Made by a program: the position numbers and the translations under genes
In this document: piece after piece, positions 46,129-55,715 of the stretch
Numbering within the stretch: position 1 is the first letter of the stretch
Layout: every line of letters starts with the position of its first letter
Notes under the pieces: model-generated
Seen by the model: the letters and a program-made list of their open reading frames with translations, nothing else
Told to the model about the DNA's origin: nothing
The model's database searches: none
Assembly: GCF_029436685.1 (NCBI RefSeq)
Contig: NZ_JAROCY010000002.1
Coordinates: 1 to 64,000 of the forward strand
DNA: 64,000 nucleotides
Source: Novosphingobium cyanobacteriorum
GTDB taxonomy: Bacteria; Pseudomonadota; Alphaproteobacteria; Sphingomonadales; Sphingomonadaceae
Direction: 5' to 3'

Positions 46129-47318
46129 TTGCCCAACCGGGCCAGCGTGCCCTTGGGCAGCAGGATCAGCGCCTGCCCCTTGGCGCTCATGCCGCCGGCA
46201 ACGGTGCGCGCGTCCTGCCCTGCACCCCAGAAGCTGTCGAAGCGGTTGGCGCCCTTGATCGCGCCGCCGGTGTCCTGCGCCACCCACAGGCCGCCCACCT
46301 CGGGCCGGTCAGTCTGCAGCCACACCGGCGCGCCCAGCGGCACGAAGGCCGGATCGGCGGCGAGCGTGGTGCGCGGGGTGACCGGGATGTTCAGTGCGCC
46401 CACCGGCCCGGCGGTTGGCGCAGCACCGGTGGTATCGCGGAAGAACACATAGCTGCGGTTCATCCGCATCAGCGCATCGCCATCGGCAGGGTGTTCGTGG
46501 ATATAGCGCAGGATGCCCTGCATCGATCCGGGGTACTGGCCCGGCCCGGTGCCGATCAGCCCGCGATCGCGCATCACGCTGCCGATGCCGGTGTAGGGAA
46601 AGCCGTTCTCTCCCGCATAGCCGACGCGCATCACCGTGCCATCGGGCGCGCGCAGGCGGCCTGAACCCTGCACCTGCAGGAAGAACAGTTCGGCCTGGTC
46701 CGCCACCCAGGCAATTTCCAGCCCTTGCCCCGCAAGCGCGCCGTCCTCGATCTGGCCGCGATCCCAAAAAGGTACGAAGCGCGCGTTCTGGTCATAGCGG
46801 CCGAGCGGCTGCTTTCCGTCAGGGTTGGGCGGGGCATCCCCCACGCGCGCGCGGACGAGATCGGGCGGCAGGCGATAGACCGGGATATCGAAGCCCGGCT
46901 GGCGCGTGCGCACGCCGGCGATTTCGGGTTCATAGTACCCGGTGACGTAGGCGCCACCATCGGCGACACGGGCGGTTTCAAAATAGGTGGCGAAGAAGCG
47001 GCTGGCATCTGCAGCAGGCCAGCCGACCGCAGCCGCGCAGGCGGGCGCCCAGTCCCCGGGCTGGGTCAGCCCGCTGGTGTCGGTGCGTTTCGTAAGGCGC
47101 GGGCAGGATGTGACGAATGCGGCCAAGGCGGCGCGGGCGTTGCTGTCGGCAAAGCCGAGGCCCGCAGCAACCGGCCCCCTGCTGACGCCGACCAGCGCGG
47201 CTGTTGTGGCTGAAGGCGGAGGCGGCATCGGCCCGGTGGGCCTGCCTTCGGGAATGATGCGGGTGCAGGCAGACAGCAGGGCCAGCACTATCAGCAGCCC
47301 TGCCGCGCGCACCTTCAT
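46125..47318 (-). CDS. mltA: Membrane-bound lytic murein transglycosylase A
   Basis: 397 residues. Lipoprotein signal ending ALLSA-Cys18. The MltA domain (about 110-290) has YYEPEIAGVRTR, QVQGSGRLR and GSVMRDRGLI, and the C-terminal 3D domain has DTGGAIKGANRFDSFWGAG with the catalytic aspartates. It cleaves glycan strands of peptidoglycan from the outer membrane. It is 26 bp downstream of the Tim44-like gene and overlaps smr. Confidence 0.95.
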   Translation of the reverse strand: MKVRAAGLLIVLALLSACTRIIPEGRPTGPMPPPPSATTAALVGVSRGPVAAGLGFADSNARAALAAFVTSCPRLTKRTDTSGLTQPGDWAPACAAAVGWPAADASRFFATYFETARVADGGAYVTGYYEPEIAGVRTRQPGFDIPVYRLPPDLVRARVGDAPPNPDGKQPLGRYDQNARFVPFWDRGQIEDGALAGQGLEIAWVADQAELFFLQVQGSGRLRAPDGTVMRVGYAGENGFPYTGIGSVMRDRGLIGTGPGQYPGSMQGILRYIHEHPADGDALMRMNRSYVFFRDTTGAAPTAGPVGALNIPVTPRTTLAADPAFVPLGAPVWLQTDRPEVGGLWVAQDTGGAIKGANRFDSFWGAGQDARTVAGGMSAKGQALILLPKGTLARLGK

Positions 47319-47344
47319 ATCGGAAAACGTCCTGCCGTAAGCCT

Positions 47345-48022
47345 TCAGGCTTCGTCGGTTTCGTCGAGCAGCCAGTCAGGATCGCGCGAGGTGAGATCGC
47401 GCGAGAACGTCCACAGGTCGCGGCTTTCCAGCGCGTCGTGAAGCGAACCGGCGATAACGTTGCCCTCGGCATCACGGGTGACCGATGCGACGTCGGCCAC
47501 GAAGCGCACGGCGATGCGGGCAACGGGCGCGGTATAGTCGGCCGAGACGATCTTGGCTTCCTCGATGCGGATCAGCTTGGCGTCGAGCTTTTCGCCCGCG
47601 GCATCGCGCGCGTCGATCGCTTCGGCGAAGCCTTCATAGACATCGCGGTCGCACAACTGGGCCAGCGCGTCCTTGTCACCGCGCCAGAAGGCGTCAAGCA
47701 CCATGCCATAGGCACCCTTTGCGCCCACCAGGAACAGGCCGACGTCAAAGCGACGGTCCGCAGCGATGATCGCACGGATGCCCGCTTCGGCGCTGCTTTC
47801 GAAGCTAGAGGCTTCGGGGGCAAGGGCGACCGGGCGCGGTGCGCCGGCAACCTTTTCCGGAAGCTTCGGCGTAGCGGCGCGAGGGGCAGCCGAAGGATCG
47901 GGCTGCTCCACGCGGCGACGCATGGGTTCTTCGTTCTGTTCGGGGCGGCGGCCGAGCACGGCATAGAGCCGCAGGCCCAGGAAGGCCGCGATCATCGCCA
48001 GGATTACAATCTCAACAATCAC
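47345..48022 (-). CDS. Tim44/TimA-like membrane adaptor
   Basis: About 225 residues from the GTG at 48022, with GGGA 9 nt upstream; another GTG lies at 48028. An N-terminal membrane helix (IVEIVILAMIAAFLGLRLYAVLG) is followed by a Pro/Arg-rich linker and the Tim44-like domain (about 90-225: RAIIAADRRFDVGLFLVGAK, AYGMVLDAFWRGD, VRFVADVASVTRD, ESRDLWTFSRDLTSRDPDW). In mitochondria Tim44 tethers the import motor. The bacterial form (TimA) has an inferred envelope adaptor role. The position divergent from secB and upstream of mltA is conserved in alphaproteobacteria. Confidence 0.88.
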   Translation of the reverse strand: MIVEIVILAMIAAFLGLRLYAVLGRRPEQNEEPMRRRVEQPDPSAAPRAATPKLPEKVAGAPRPVALAPEASSFESSAEAGIRAIIAADRRFDVGLFLVGAKGAYGMVLDAFWRGDKDALAQLCDRDVYEGFAEAIDARDAAGEKLDAKLIRIEEAKIVSADYTAPVARIAVRFVADVASVTRDAEGNVIAGSLHDALESRDLWTFSRDLTSRDPDWLLDETDEA

Positions 48023-48297
48023 ACGCACTCGTCCCGCATGGGTGCCGCAACCGCAGGAACATCCGCCGTTTGGTGACGGACTCGTTGCAAGCACCGTGTT
48101 ACCCTGCCTCAAATAGGTACGTTTTACAAATGAACAACGCGTGGACGGCGTGTGGTTGCCTTTCCGGGGGGAATAAAGGTGTGCCCTTTGGGGCACGATC
48201 GGGCGTGGAGACCTGTCCAAGCCCGATTGCCCGGCTTTCGCGCAGGTGCTAGGCGCGCCGGCAACCAGACGACAATTCTTGCAGGAAAGCGCGTTCC

Positions 48298-48816
48298 ATG
48301 GCCGACGAAGGCAACATCATCAGCGACCTGAACCTCGACCAGCCGGTTCCCAATGGCGAGGATACCGCGCCTGCGATCGGCCTGATCTCGCAGTACATCA
48401 AGGACCTGTCGGTCGAGAATCCGAACGCACCAGAATCCTATCAGTGGACCGAAGCACCGGAAATGCATGTCGATTTCAACATCGGCGCGCGCACCATTGC
48501 GCCCGAGGTCCACGAGATCGAGCTGAAGATCAACGTGACGTCCAAGGGCGCGCAGGGCACCGCCTTCATCGTCGAGCTGGCCTATGGCGCGCTCGTCGGC
48601 ATGCGCAACGTGACCGACGACCAGGCCCACCCGTTCCTGTTCGCGGAATGCCCGCGGCTGGTGTTCCCGTTCGCCCGTCGCATCATTGCCGACGCCGTGC
48701 GCGATGCCGGCTATCCGCCGCTGATGCTGGAACCCATCGATTTCAACGGGCTGTACTACGCCCAGATGCAGCAGCAGGCTGATCTGGCGGCCGGGGCTCC
48801 GGCGGGCGAAGCCTGA
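48298..48816 (+). CDS. secB: Protein-export chaperone SecB
   Basis: 172 residues. FNIGARTIAPEVHEIELKIN, AYGALVGM and FPFARRIIADAVRDAGYPPL are the SecB signature regions, with the usual acidic N-terminus and a C-terminal Gln/Ala-rich tail. It forms a tetramer that hands unfolded preproteins to SecA. The 275-bp gap upstream (48023-48297) holds both divergent starts and no recognised gene. AGGAAAG precedes the ATG. Confidence 0.96.
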   Translation: MADEGNIISDLNLDQPVPNGEDTAPAIGLISQYIKDLSVENPNAPESYQWTEAPEMHVDFNIGARTIAPEVHEIELKINVTSKGAQGTAFIVELAYGALVGMRNVTDDQAHPFLFAECPRLVFPFARRIIADAVRDAGYPPLMLEPIDFNGLYYAQMQQQADLAAGAPAGEA

Positions 48817-48844
48817 TCGCTTCGGGCCTCAGGGCCGTGCAGCC

Positions 48845-50422
48845 ATGAATCTCGCCAAGGCACTCGGCACGGTCGGCGGGCTCACGCTCGCCAGCCGGGT
48901 GCTGGGCCTTGTGCGCGACAGCCTGTTCGCGCGCTTCATCGGCGCCAGCTTTGCGTCGGACGCGTTCCTGATCGCGTTCCGCCTGCCCAACATGTTCCGC
49001 GCGCTGTTTGCCGAGGGCGCCTTTGCCAGCGCCTTCATCCCCATGTTCAACAAGAAGGTGGGTGATCCCGAAGGGCGCGGGCTGGCCGACGGGATGGCGT
49101 TTGCGGAACAGGCGCTGGCCGTGCTGTTCCCGGCATTGCTGGCGATGACGGTGGTGCTGGAAGTCTTCGCCTGGCCGGTCACGCTGCTGCTGTCGGGCAA
49201 GTTCAACGGGGCGAGCGCCGACCAGTTCGCCTTCGCGGTCATGCTGTCGCGAATCACCATTCCCTATCTGATGCTGATCAGCCTGGTGTCGCTGTTCGGC
49301 GGCATCCTCAATTCGCTGCACAAGTTCTGGGTCAACGCGGCCGCGCCGATCCTGCTGAACGTGACGCTGATCGCGGCGCTGCTGCTGTTCCACCATGCCG
49401 ATCCGCTGGTGACGGCGCGCAACCAGGCGATTGCCGTTTCGGTTTCGGGCGCTCTGCAGCTGGGGTGGCTGGTGTGGGCGTGCCGGGCGAACGGGGTGAG
49501 CCTGAAGCTGCGCCGGCCGCGCATGAACCCCGAGGTCAAGCAGCTGCTCAAGCTGATCTGGCCAGCGGCCGCAGGGGCGGGTGCGGTGCAGATCAACCTT
49601 GTCATCTCCACAGCGCTGGCCGCGTCGCTGCTGGCGCATGGATCGGTCACCTACATCTATATGGCCGACCGGCTGAACCAGCTGCCGCTGGGCCTGATCG
49701 GCATCGGCCTTGGCACCGTGCTGCTGCCCACGATCAGCCGCCACCTTGGCGCCGGGGAAGAGGCCGAGGCGATGGAGACGCAGAACCGCGGCATGGAGCT
49801 GGCGCTGCTGCTGACCCTGCCGGCCACTGTGGCGCTGGTGGTGGCGGGCGAACCGATCGCCGCCGCGCTGTTCGGCTATGGCAAGTATACGCCGCAGGAC
49901 ACGCATTTTACCGCGCAGGCGCTGGCGGCGTTCTCCATCGGCCTGCCGAGCTACATCCTGGTCAAGGTGCTGACGCCCGGCTTCTATGCCCGGCACGATA
50001 CGAAGACGCCGGTGCGCTTCGCCACGATGTCGATGGTGGTGAACCTGATCGGCAACCTTCTGCTGATCGTGCCGCTGCAGCACATGGGCCCGCCGCTGGC
50101 CACGGCCATCGCCTCTACCGTCAACACCTGGATGCTGTGGTCCACGCTGAAGAAGCGCGGGCACTTCGTGGCCGATGCGCAGCTGCGCCGCCGCGCCCCG
50201 CGGCTGCTGCTGGCGGCGCTGGCCATGGGGGTGGTGCTGTGGGCCGCGCAGGGGCTGCTGATGCCCTATGTCCACGGGACATGGCCGGTGCGGTTCGGCG
50301 CGCTGGCGGTGCTGGTCTCGGCGGGCATGGTCGTCTATGGGCTCGCCACCGTTCTTTCCGGGGCATTCTCGAAGGACGACCTGCAACTCCTCCTGCGGCG
50401 CAGGCGCAAGACGACAGAGTAA
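48845..50422 (+). CDS. murJ: Lipid II flippase MurJ
   Basis: 525 residues with 14 predicted helices. LGLVRDSLFARFIGAS and FRLPNMFRALFAEGAFASAF are the MviN signature near the N-terminus, and PGFYARHDTKTPVR lies in the later helices. It exports lipid-linked peptidoglycan precursor across the inner membrane. It follows secB by 28 bp and precedes trpS by 6 bp, so it is probably one operon. Confidence 0.96.
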   Translation: MNLAKALGTVGGLTLASRVLGLVRDSLFARFIGASFASDAFLIAFRLPNMFRALFAEGAFASAFIPMFNKKVGDPEGRGLADGMAFAEQALAVLFPALLAMTVVLEVFAWPVTLLLSGKFNGASADQFAFAVMLSRITIPYLMLISLVSLFGGILNSLHKFWVNAAAPILLNVTLIAALLLFHHADPLVTARNQAIAVSVSGALQLGWLVWACRANGVSLKLRRPRMNPEVKQLLKLIWPAAAGAGAVQINLVISTALAASLLAHGSVTYIYMADRLNQLPLGLIGIGLGTVLLPTISRHLGAGEEAEAMETQNRGMELALLLTLPATVALVVAGEPIAAALFGYGKYTPQDTHFTAQALAAFSIGLPSYILVKVLTPGFYARHDTKTPVRFATMSMVVNLIGNLLLIVPLQHMGPPLATAIASTVNTWMLWSTLKKRGHFVADAQLRRRAPRLLLAALAMGVVLWAAQGLLMPYVHGTWPVRFGALAVLVSAGMVVYGLATVLSGAFSKDDLQLLLRRRRKTTE

Positions 50423-50428
50423 CGACCA

Positions 50429-51448
50429 ATGCGCATCGTTTCCGGCATCCAGCCCACCGGCAATCTCCACCTCGGGAATTACCTCGGCGCGATCCGGAAC
50501 TGGGTGCGCATGCAGGACGAATGGTCGGCGCAAGGGGGCGAGTGCCTCTATTTCCTGGCCGACCTGCACGCGATTTCGATGCCGCACGTGCCCGCCGAAC
50601 TCGCGGCGAACACGCGCGAGATGGTGGCTGCGCTGGTTTCCTGCGGGATCGATCCTGACAGGTCGATCCTGTTCAACCAGGCGCAGGTACCCCAGCATGC
50701 GGAACTGCAGTGGCTGCTGAACGGCACCGCGCGCATGGGCTGGCTGAACCGCATGACGCAATGGAAGGACAAGGCGGGCAAGAACCGCGAAGGCGCCAGC
50801 GTGGCGCTGTACACCTATCCGGTGCTGCAGGCGGCCGACGTGCTGCTTTATCAGGCGACGCACGTGCCGGTGGGCGAGGACCAGAAGCAGCACCTGGAGC
50901 TGGCTCGGGACATCGCGCAGAAGTTCAACAACGACTTCGCTTCGGAAGAGAAGCCCGTCTTCACCCTGCCCGATCCGATCATCCCGCCCGAAGCGGCGCG
51001 CATCATGAGCCTGCGCGACGGCACCGCCAAGATGAGCAAGTCCGACCCTTCGGACATGAGCCGCATCAACCTGACCGACGATGCCGACGCGATCATGGCC
51101 AAGGTGAAGAAGGCCAAGACCGACCCCGAACCCCTGCCGAGCGAGAAGGCGGGGCTGGAAGGCCGGCCCGAAGCCGCCAACCTCGTCGGCATCTATGCCG
51201 CGATGGCGGGCACGAGCGCCGAAGCGGTGCTGGCCGATTTCGGGGGCAAGGGCTTCGGCGCGTTCAAGCCCGCGCTTGGCGAACTGCTGGTGGAACGGCT
51301 GGCGCCGATGGCTGCGCGCTATCGCGAACTGCGCGCCGATGGCGAGGCGCTGGACGCGATCCTGGCCAAGGGCGCGCTGAAAGCGCGGGCGCTGGCGGTG
51401 CCGACGCTGAACGCGACCTATGCCGCGCTGGGTCTGGTGCGCGGGTAG
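50429..51448 (+). CDS. trpS: Tryptophanyl-tRNA synthetase
   Basis: 339 residues, class I. The HIGH-like motif is in [17 protein letters not shown] and the KMSKS motif is intact ([10 protein letters not shown]). [19 protein letters not shown] is the tryptophan/ATP pocket region. Charges tRNA-Trp. It starts 6 bp after murJ. Confidence 0.97.
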   Translation: MRIVSGIQPTGNLHLGNYLGAIRNWVRMQDEWSAQGGECLYFLADLHAISMPHVPAELAANTREMVAALVSCGIDPDRSILFNQAQVPQHAELQWLLNGTARMGWLNRMTQWKDKAGKNREGASVALYTYPVLQAADVLLYQATHVPVGEDQKQHLELARDIAQKFNNDFASEEKPVFTLPDPIIPPEAARIMSLRDGTAKMSKSDPSDMSRINLTDDADAIMAKVKKAKTDPEPLPSEKAGLEGRPEAANLVGIYAAMAGTSAEAVLADFGGKGFGAFKPALGELLVERLAPMAARYRELRADGEALDAILAKGALKARALAVPTLNATYAALGLVRG

Positions 51449-51610
51449 CCACTTGAATCGAGGCTGAACACCATGGGGCTTGCAACAAAAGTTGCAGGCC
51501 CCATTCAACGCGCATTCAGCACTTTCCGCCTATGGAAAGGGCGTGCTACCATCGCTGCACGCCCAGCCTGCCGGGGACGAAGGACGGGCCACTTGAGGAG
51601 TCGCGTTCAC

Positions 51611-52294
51611 ATGACCAATCGCCCCATGCGCGCCCGGATGGCCGCCATTGCACTTCCCCTGCTGCTTTCACTTTCCGCCTGCGCCACGTCGTTCGACGCC
51701 AAGGTCTCGCGCTTCCAGCGCGAATTGCCCGCACCCGCGGGCCAGACATTCGCCATCGTGGCGGAAGACCCGCGCGATCAGGGCGGGCTCGAATTCTCGC
51801 AATACGCCAGCGTGGTCGCGGCGCAGCTGCAGAAAATCGGCTATGTGCCGGGTGACCCGCAGACCTCCGACCTTGTGGTGCGCTTTGACTATGGCGTGGA
51901 CCAGGGGCGCGACAAGATCCGCTCGACCGGTTTCGGCGATCCCTTTTGGGGTGGCTGGTATGGGCCGGGCTGGGGTGGTTGGGGTGGCTGGGGCCGTCCC
52001 GGCTTCTATGGCCGCCGCGGCTGGGGCTTTGGCTTCTACGATCCGTGGTTCTATGGCCCGGGCTATGGCGGCGTGGACGTGACCACCGTCTATACCAGCG
52101 GCATCGAATTGAAGATCGACCGTCGCGCCGATGGCCGCCGCCTGTTCGAAGGAAAGGCGGAAGCGGCCTCCACCTCGAACCGGCTGAATTACCTGGTGCC
52201 CAACCTGGTCGAGGCGATGTTTACGAACTTCCCTGGCAACAACGGTGAAACGGTGCGCATCTCGGTGCCGCCCGAGAAGGTGAAGAAGAACTGA
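51611..52294 (+). CDS. DUF4136-family lipoprotein
   Basis: 227 residues. Lipobox LSLSA-Cys24 after the signal peptide. The N- and C-terminal parts (AIVAEDPRDQGGLEFSQYAS and NLVEAMFTNFPGNNGETVRI) match the DUF4136 fold. A Gly/Trp/Tyr-rich loop (about 115-160) with repeats of the GWGGWG kind interrupts it and is probably an insertion. Envelope protein of unknown function. It is followed by a strong terminator. Confidence 0.82.
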   Translation: MTNRPMRARMAAIALPLLLSLSACATSFDAKVSRFQRELPAPAGQTFAIVAEDPRDQGGLEFSQYASVVAAQLQKIGYVPGDPQTSDLVVRFDYGVDQGRDKIRSTGFGDPFWGGWYGPGWGGWGGWGRPGFYGRRGWGFGFYDPWFYGPGYGGVDVTTVYTSGIELKIDRRADGRRLFEGKAEAASTSNRLNYLVPNLVEAMFTNFPGNNGETVRISVPPEKVKKN

Positions 52295-52321
52295 GGCGCG
52301 GATTGCGCCGCTGACAGCAAG

Positions 52322-52351
52322 AACCCCGCTTCGGAAGAAGCGGGGTTTTTT
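52322..52351 (+). terminator. Rho-independent terminator after the DUF4136 gene
   Basis: AACCCCGCTTC (52322-52332), loop GGAA, perfect complement 52337-52347, with a run of T to 52351. Confidence 0.95.
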
Positions 52352-52446
52352 GTCGGATAAGTGCTGCTGGGCAAGCCGTTTTGAACAAGGGGACGGAGCA
52401 AATTGGTGGATGTTGCAATTGACTTCGATTTTGGAGCGCTGAACCA

Positions 52447-53418
52447 ATGCGCATTGCAACCCCTTCTGCTCCCGCTTTAGCAGACAGGGAGAGCGACCAG
52501 GGCAATCTACAGATTGCCTTGGCTGGCATGATTAAATGGAGACGGCCGATGGTTGCAAAGTGGGTTGCTAAAATTGCCTTTCTTGGCGGCTGTTTTGTGA
52601 CCCTAACTGCCGCGAAGCTTGGCCTCTATGAGTTGCCGGACAGCATTGTACCTGACGAAAAACTAGTTCTTGGCGAACCCTTGGTCGCGAAACTGGGCCA
52701 ACCGCTTGTTTCGGCGAGATTGGTCCATACCGTCGACATGGTGTTGGATCAGCCGATCAACGCCAAGATGGGCAAGTTCTCGAGGGATTTTGCTGTTGGT
52801 GATCGGCTTACCCCGATGATCGTCTCTGACGAGAGCAAGAGTCTGGTTGGAGAGAATTCCGAGATATTTTGTGGCAAGGAGATTGAGTCTCGCTCCAAAG
52901 TCGCAAACGCGATTTGGGGAAATTTCCTATCAAAGTACGATAAAACAGTAAAATTCTGTTTTGCGGATACAAACGGAGACATGAAGATTGATCGTATGCT
53001 TCTTGCCGGATCTTTTGAAAAAAGCCTTCAAGAGGGTATCACGATCGAGCCTCTCGGATATCACTTGGAATCGCTCAAGCCGGAGCGTGATGACGACATA
53101 ATATATATCAATTATGAAAAGAATAGAAATGGAAAATTGATATTATGGGTATTCTATAGGAAATCAGGAATTCACTATTCTCCAAATGGATACAGCACGC
53201 CAGAGCGATTTGGTAAGAATTCTTATGGATTTTTTAGAGAAATCGATACCCGAGGTGCAAAATTTCCAATTTTGGTCGATGATGTGTTGGGAGCTTCTCT
53301 TCAGGTCGATGGTGTGGATCCGGATGGAAGCATCATCTATAGATTGACAAAGAATTTCAGTAAAACACTCGTAAAGCCTTTGTTTACTCAACAGTATACG
53401 CTTTACGTTTATTATTGA
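52447..53418 (+). CDS. AT-rich orphan gene, predicted membrane-anchored protein
   Basis: Up to 323 residues; in-frame ATGs at 52528 and 52549 are plausible later starts. A membrane helix or signal anchor (WVAKIAFLGGCFVTLTAAKL, about residues 38-57) is followed by a long soluble region with DTNGDMKIDR, similar to a calcium-binding or FG-GAP loop, and an aromatic-rich C-terminus. I recognise no family. The base composition drops sharply, most of all from 53090 to 53418 (many ATA, AAT, TTT codons), unlike every neighbour. This suggests a foreign origin. Whether it is expressed is unknown. Confidence 0.6.
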   Translation: MRIATPSAPALADRESDQGNLQIALAGMIKWRRPMVAKWVAKIAFLGGCFVTLTAAKLGLYELPDSIVPDEKLVLGEPLVAKLGQPLVSARLVHTVDMVLDQPINAKMGKFSRDFAVGDRLTPMIVSDESKSLVGENSEIFCGKEIESRSKVANAIWGNFLSKYDKTVKFCFADTNGDMKIDRMLLAGSFEKSLQEGITIEPLGYHLESLKPERDDDIIYINYEKNRNGKLILWVFYRKSGIHYSPNGYSTPERFGKNSYGFFREIDTRGAKFPILVDDVLGASLQVDGVDPDGSIIYRLTKNFSKTLVKPLFTQQYTLYVYY

Positions 53419-53465
53419 GATTTTAGTCGATTTTTATGGCAGTGGTCCTGTGGTCGGCGTGCATT

Positions 53466-53936
53466 TCAGCCCTTGAGCGCGGCCAGTCCACCCGTCGAGC
53501 CGAAGCCGCCTTCGCCGCGGGCGGTTTCGTCGAGTTCGCTCACCTCCACCCAGCCGGCGCGGGTCACGGGGGCGAGGACGAGCTGGGCGACGCGGTCGCC
53601 GCGGCGGATGGCGAAGGGTTCTGTGCCGAGGTTGATCAGGATGGCCTTCACTTCGCCGCGATAGTCGCTGTCAATCGTGCCGGGCGCATTGGCGACGGTG
53701 ACGCCGTGCTTGAGCGCGAGGCCCGAGCGCGGGCGGACCTGGACTTCGTAACCCGCCGGAATTGCTATGGCGAGGCCGGTGGCGACGGCATGGCGCGCGC
53801 CGGGAGCCAGTTCCACGTCCTCGGCGCTGACCACGTCCATGCCCGCAGCGCCATCGGTGGCATAGGCGGGCAGGGGCAGGTCCTCGTTGCCCGGCAGGCG
53901 CTTGACCAGAACGGGCACGGATTCAGGCGAGTGCAT
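53466..53936 (-). CDS. dut: dUTP diphosphatase
   Basis: 156 residues from the ATG at 53936, which lies inside the end of coaBC (14-bp overlap). Trimeric dUTPase motifs are present: [10 protein letters not shown] (motif 1), [11 protein letters not shown] (motif 2), [18 protein letters not shown] (motif 3), [11 protein letters not shown] (motif 4) and [10 protein letters not shown] (motif 5). It hydrolyses dUTP to dUMP, protecting DNA from uracil and supplying thymidylate synthesis. Co-transcribed with coaBC as in many proteobacteria. Confidence 0.96.
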   Translation of the reverse strand: MHSPESVPVLVKRLPGNEDLPLPAYATDGAAGMDVVSAEDVELAPGARHAVATGLAIAIPAGYEVQVRPRSGLALKHGVTVANAPGTIDSDYRGEVKAILINLGTEPFAIRRGDRVAQLVLAPVTRAGWVEVSELDETARGEGGFGSTGGLAALKG

Positions 53937-55191
53937 GGGCAACCTTTTCAATCAGGGCGGCGGCGGCCGCGTCCTTGGGCAGTTCGGGCAGGCTTTCGAC
54001 CCCCGCTGCGCTGACAATGTGCAGGCGGTTGATATTGCCGCCCATGGCATGGGTGGCAACATCGTTGGCCACGATCCAGTCCGCGCCCTTTCGCGCCAGC
54101 TTGGCCGTGGCGTGGTCGATCACGTCGTTGGTTTCGGCAGCGAAGCCGATCACCAGTGGCGGGCGGCGATCCGACCGGCACAGCGTGGCCAGGATATCGG
54201 GGTTCTCCACCAACTGGAGCGGGGGCACGCTGCCCGATCCATCCTTCTTGATCTTCCGCGCAGCTTCACCCGCGCTGCGCCAGTCCGCCACGGCGGCGAC
54301 CATGATGGCGACGTCTGCCGGCAGCGCGGCCTCTACCGCCGTGGCCATCTGGCGTGCGGTTTCCACATCCACGCGGGTGACGCCGGGCGGGGTGGGCAGG
54401 GCCACCGGGCCGGATACGAGCGTAACTTTTGCCCCGGCGCGCGCGGCGGCGGCGGCAATGGCATAGCCCTGCTTTCCGCTCGACCGGTTGGCGATGTAGC
54501 GCACGGGATCGATCGGTTCGTGCGTGGGGCCGGCGGTGATCAGGATGTGCTTCCCGGTGAGGTTGCTCCGGCATCCTTCGACAGGCTCAGGATGAGCTAG
54601 GTCTGTCTTGCCACTCTGCTCAACCGTTCGTGCCGAGCTTGTCGAAGCACCGGTCGCCGTCATCTCGACAATGCGGTTCCAGACCGCTTCCGGTTCGGGC
54701 AATCGGCCGGGTCCATATTCGCCGCAGGCCATCATGCCTTCGTCCGGCTCCATCACCGTCACGCCGTCACCGCGCAGGGTGGCGACGTTGCGCACGGTGG
54801 CGGGGTGTTGCCACATGCGCACGTTCATCGCTGGCACGGCCAGCACCGGCTTGTCGGTGGCGAGCAGGAGTGTGGTGGCAAGGCTGTCGGCAATACCGCC
54901 AGCCATCTTGGCCATGAGGTCTGCCGTGGCGGGGCAGACGACGACAAGATCGGCCGCGCGGCTGAGCTGGATATGGCCCATCTCCGCCTCGTCCTTCAGG
55001 TCCCACAGCGTGGTATGGACGGCGTTTTCGCTCAGCGCGGCCAGCGTCATCGCGGTGACGAAGTGCGATCCGCCTTCGGTCAGCACGCAGGTGACGCTGC
55101 CGCCCCCCTTGCGGATAAGGCGCACCAGCTCGCACGCCTTGTAGGCGGCGATGCCGCCGCCGACGATGAGGAGGATTTTCGGACCGGTCAT
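53923..55191 (-). CDS. coaBC: Bifunctional phosphopantothenoylcysteine decarboxylase/phosphopantothenate-cysteine ligase, with in-frame repeat insertion
   Basis: 422 residues from the ATG at 55191. CoaC half (1 to about 176): [18 protein letters not shown] for [18 protein letters not shown] with the catalytic His, and PAMNVRMW. CoaB half (about 210-422): [40 protein letters not shown] and KARKGAD-like DWIVAND. Together they make 4'-phosphopantetheine for CoA. The linker at about 180-206 ([10 protein letters not shown] to HPEPVEG) is encoded by a palindromic chromosomal repeat inserted in frame between the two enzyme domains. The insertion should be tolerated because both domains are complete. 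Confidence 0.95.
   Translation of the reverse strand: MTGPKILLIVGGGIAAYKACELVRLIRKGGGSVTCVLTEGGSHFVTAMTLAALSENAVHTTLWDLKDEAEMGHIQLSRAADLVVVCPATADLMAKMAGGIADSLATTLLLATDKPVLAVPAMNVRMWQHPATVRNVATLRGDGVTVMEPDEGMMACGEYGPGRLPEPEAVWNRIVEMTATGASTSSARTVEQSGKTDLAHPEPVEGCRSNLTGKHILITAGPTHEPIDPVRYIANRSSGKQGYAIAAAAARAGAKVTLVSGPVALPTPPGVTRVDVETARQMATAVEAALPADVAIMVAAVADWRSAGEAARKIKKDGSGSVPPLQLVENPDILATLCRSDRRPPLVIGFAAETNDVIDHATAKLARKGADWIVANDVATHAMGGNINRLHIVSAAGVESLPELPKDAAAAALIEKVAHALA
54576..54650. repeat. REP-type palindromic repeat inside coaBC
   Basis: CTTCGACAGGCTC (54576-54588 region) is inverted as GAGCTTGTCGAAG (54635-54647) with one mismatch, flanked by AGGATGAGC. This is the widespread CTTCGAC(A)AGCTC repeat. 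It is in frame and encodes the interdomain peptide. Confidence 0.9.
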
Positions 55192-55292
55192 AGGGCGCGC
55201 TTGTGCATGGGCGGCAGGCGGTGCGCAATCCTTTTGCATGGCGCGTCCCTTTGCTGCACCTTGCGCAATGACAAGACAAGGAGGGGCGGGCC

Positions 55293-55715
55293 ATGGGCTT
55301 CGTGTTGATCGTGCTGATTTTCCTGGCGGGGATGTTCGATCTCTACATGGCGGGATCGTTCCTGTTCACGCCGCTGGATGCCGGGGCCGGGCTGGGCGTG
55401 ACGGCGATCGGCCTGATGGGCGGGATGCAGGGCGCGGCGGCGGGCATCTCCACCATCCGCGCCGATTTCACCGCGTTCTTCGGCATTGCCGCGCTGTGCA
55501 TGATGTGGGGCGCGTGGCGACGCAACGGTGATCTGCTTCTGGTGCCGGGGCTGTTGTTCGGCGCCTCGTTCCTTGGCCGTGCGGTGAACGTGGCCGTGAT
55601 CGGGCCCTATCCGGCATGGTGGTTCCCGATGCTGATCGAGGCATTCCATTTCGCGCTGCTGGTGGCGGCGTGGCGCATCCTGCCGCATCACCGCCTGCAG
55701 GAACTGGCGGATTAG
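55293..55715 (+). CDS. Small membrane protein, DUF4345-like
   Basis: 140 residues with four predicted membrane helices (about 2-22, 33-50, 60-77 and 112-130). The segment IRADFTAFFGIAALCMMWGAWRR and the later GRAVNVAVIG are reminiscent of the DUF4345 family, which I name tentatively. Function unknown. It sits between divergent coaBC and the convergent acyltransferase, overlapping the latter by 4 bp. Confidence 0.65.
   Translation: MGFVLIVLIFLAGMFDLYMAGSFLFTPLDAGAGLGVTAIGLMGGMQGAAAGISTIRADFTAFFGIAALCMMWGAWRRNGDLLLVPGLLFGASFLGRAVNVAVIGPYPAWWFPMLIEAFHFALLVAAWRILPHHRLQELAD

Noticed and set aside
48743..51508. 921-codon open frame antisense to murJ and trpS
   Set aside because: Its composition (runs of His, Gln, Arg, Asp) is that of a shadow frame in high-GC DNA, and the sense strand encodes two clear essential genes.
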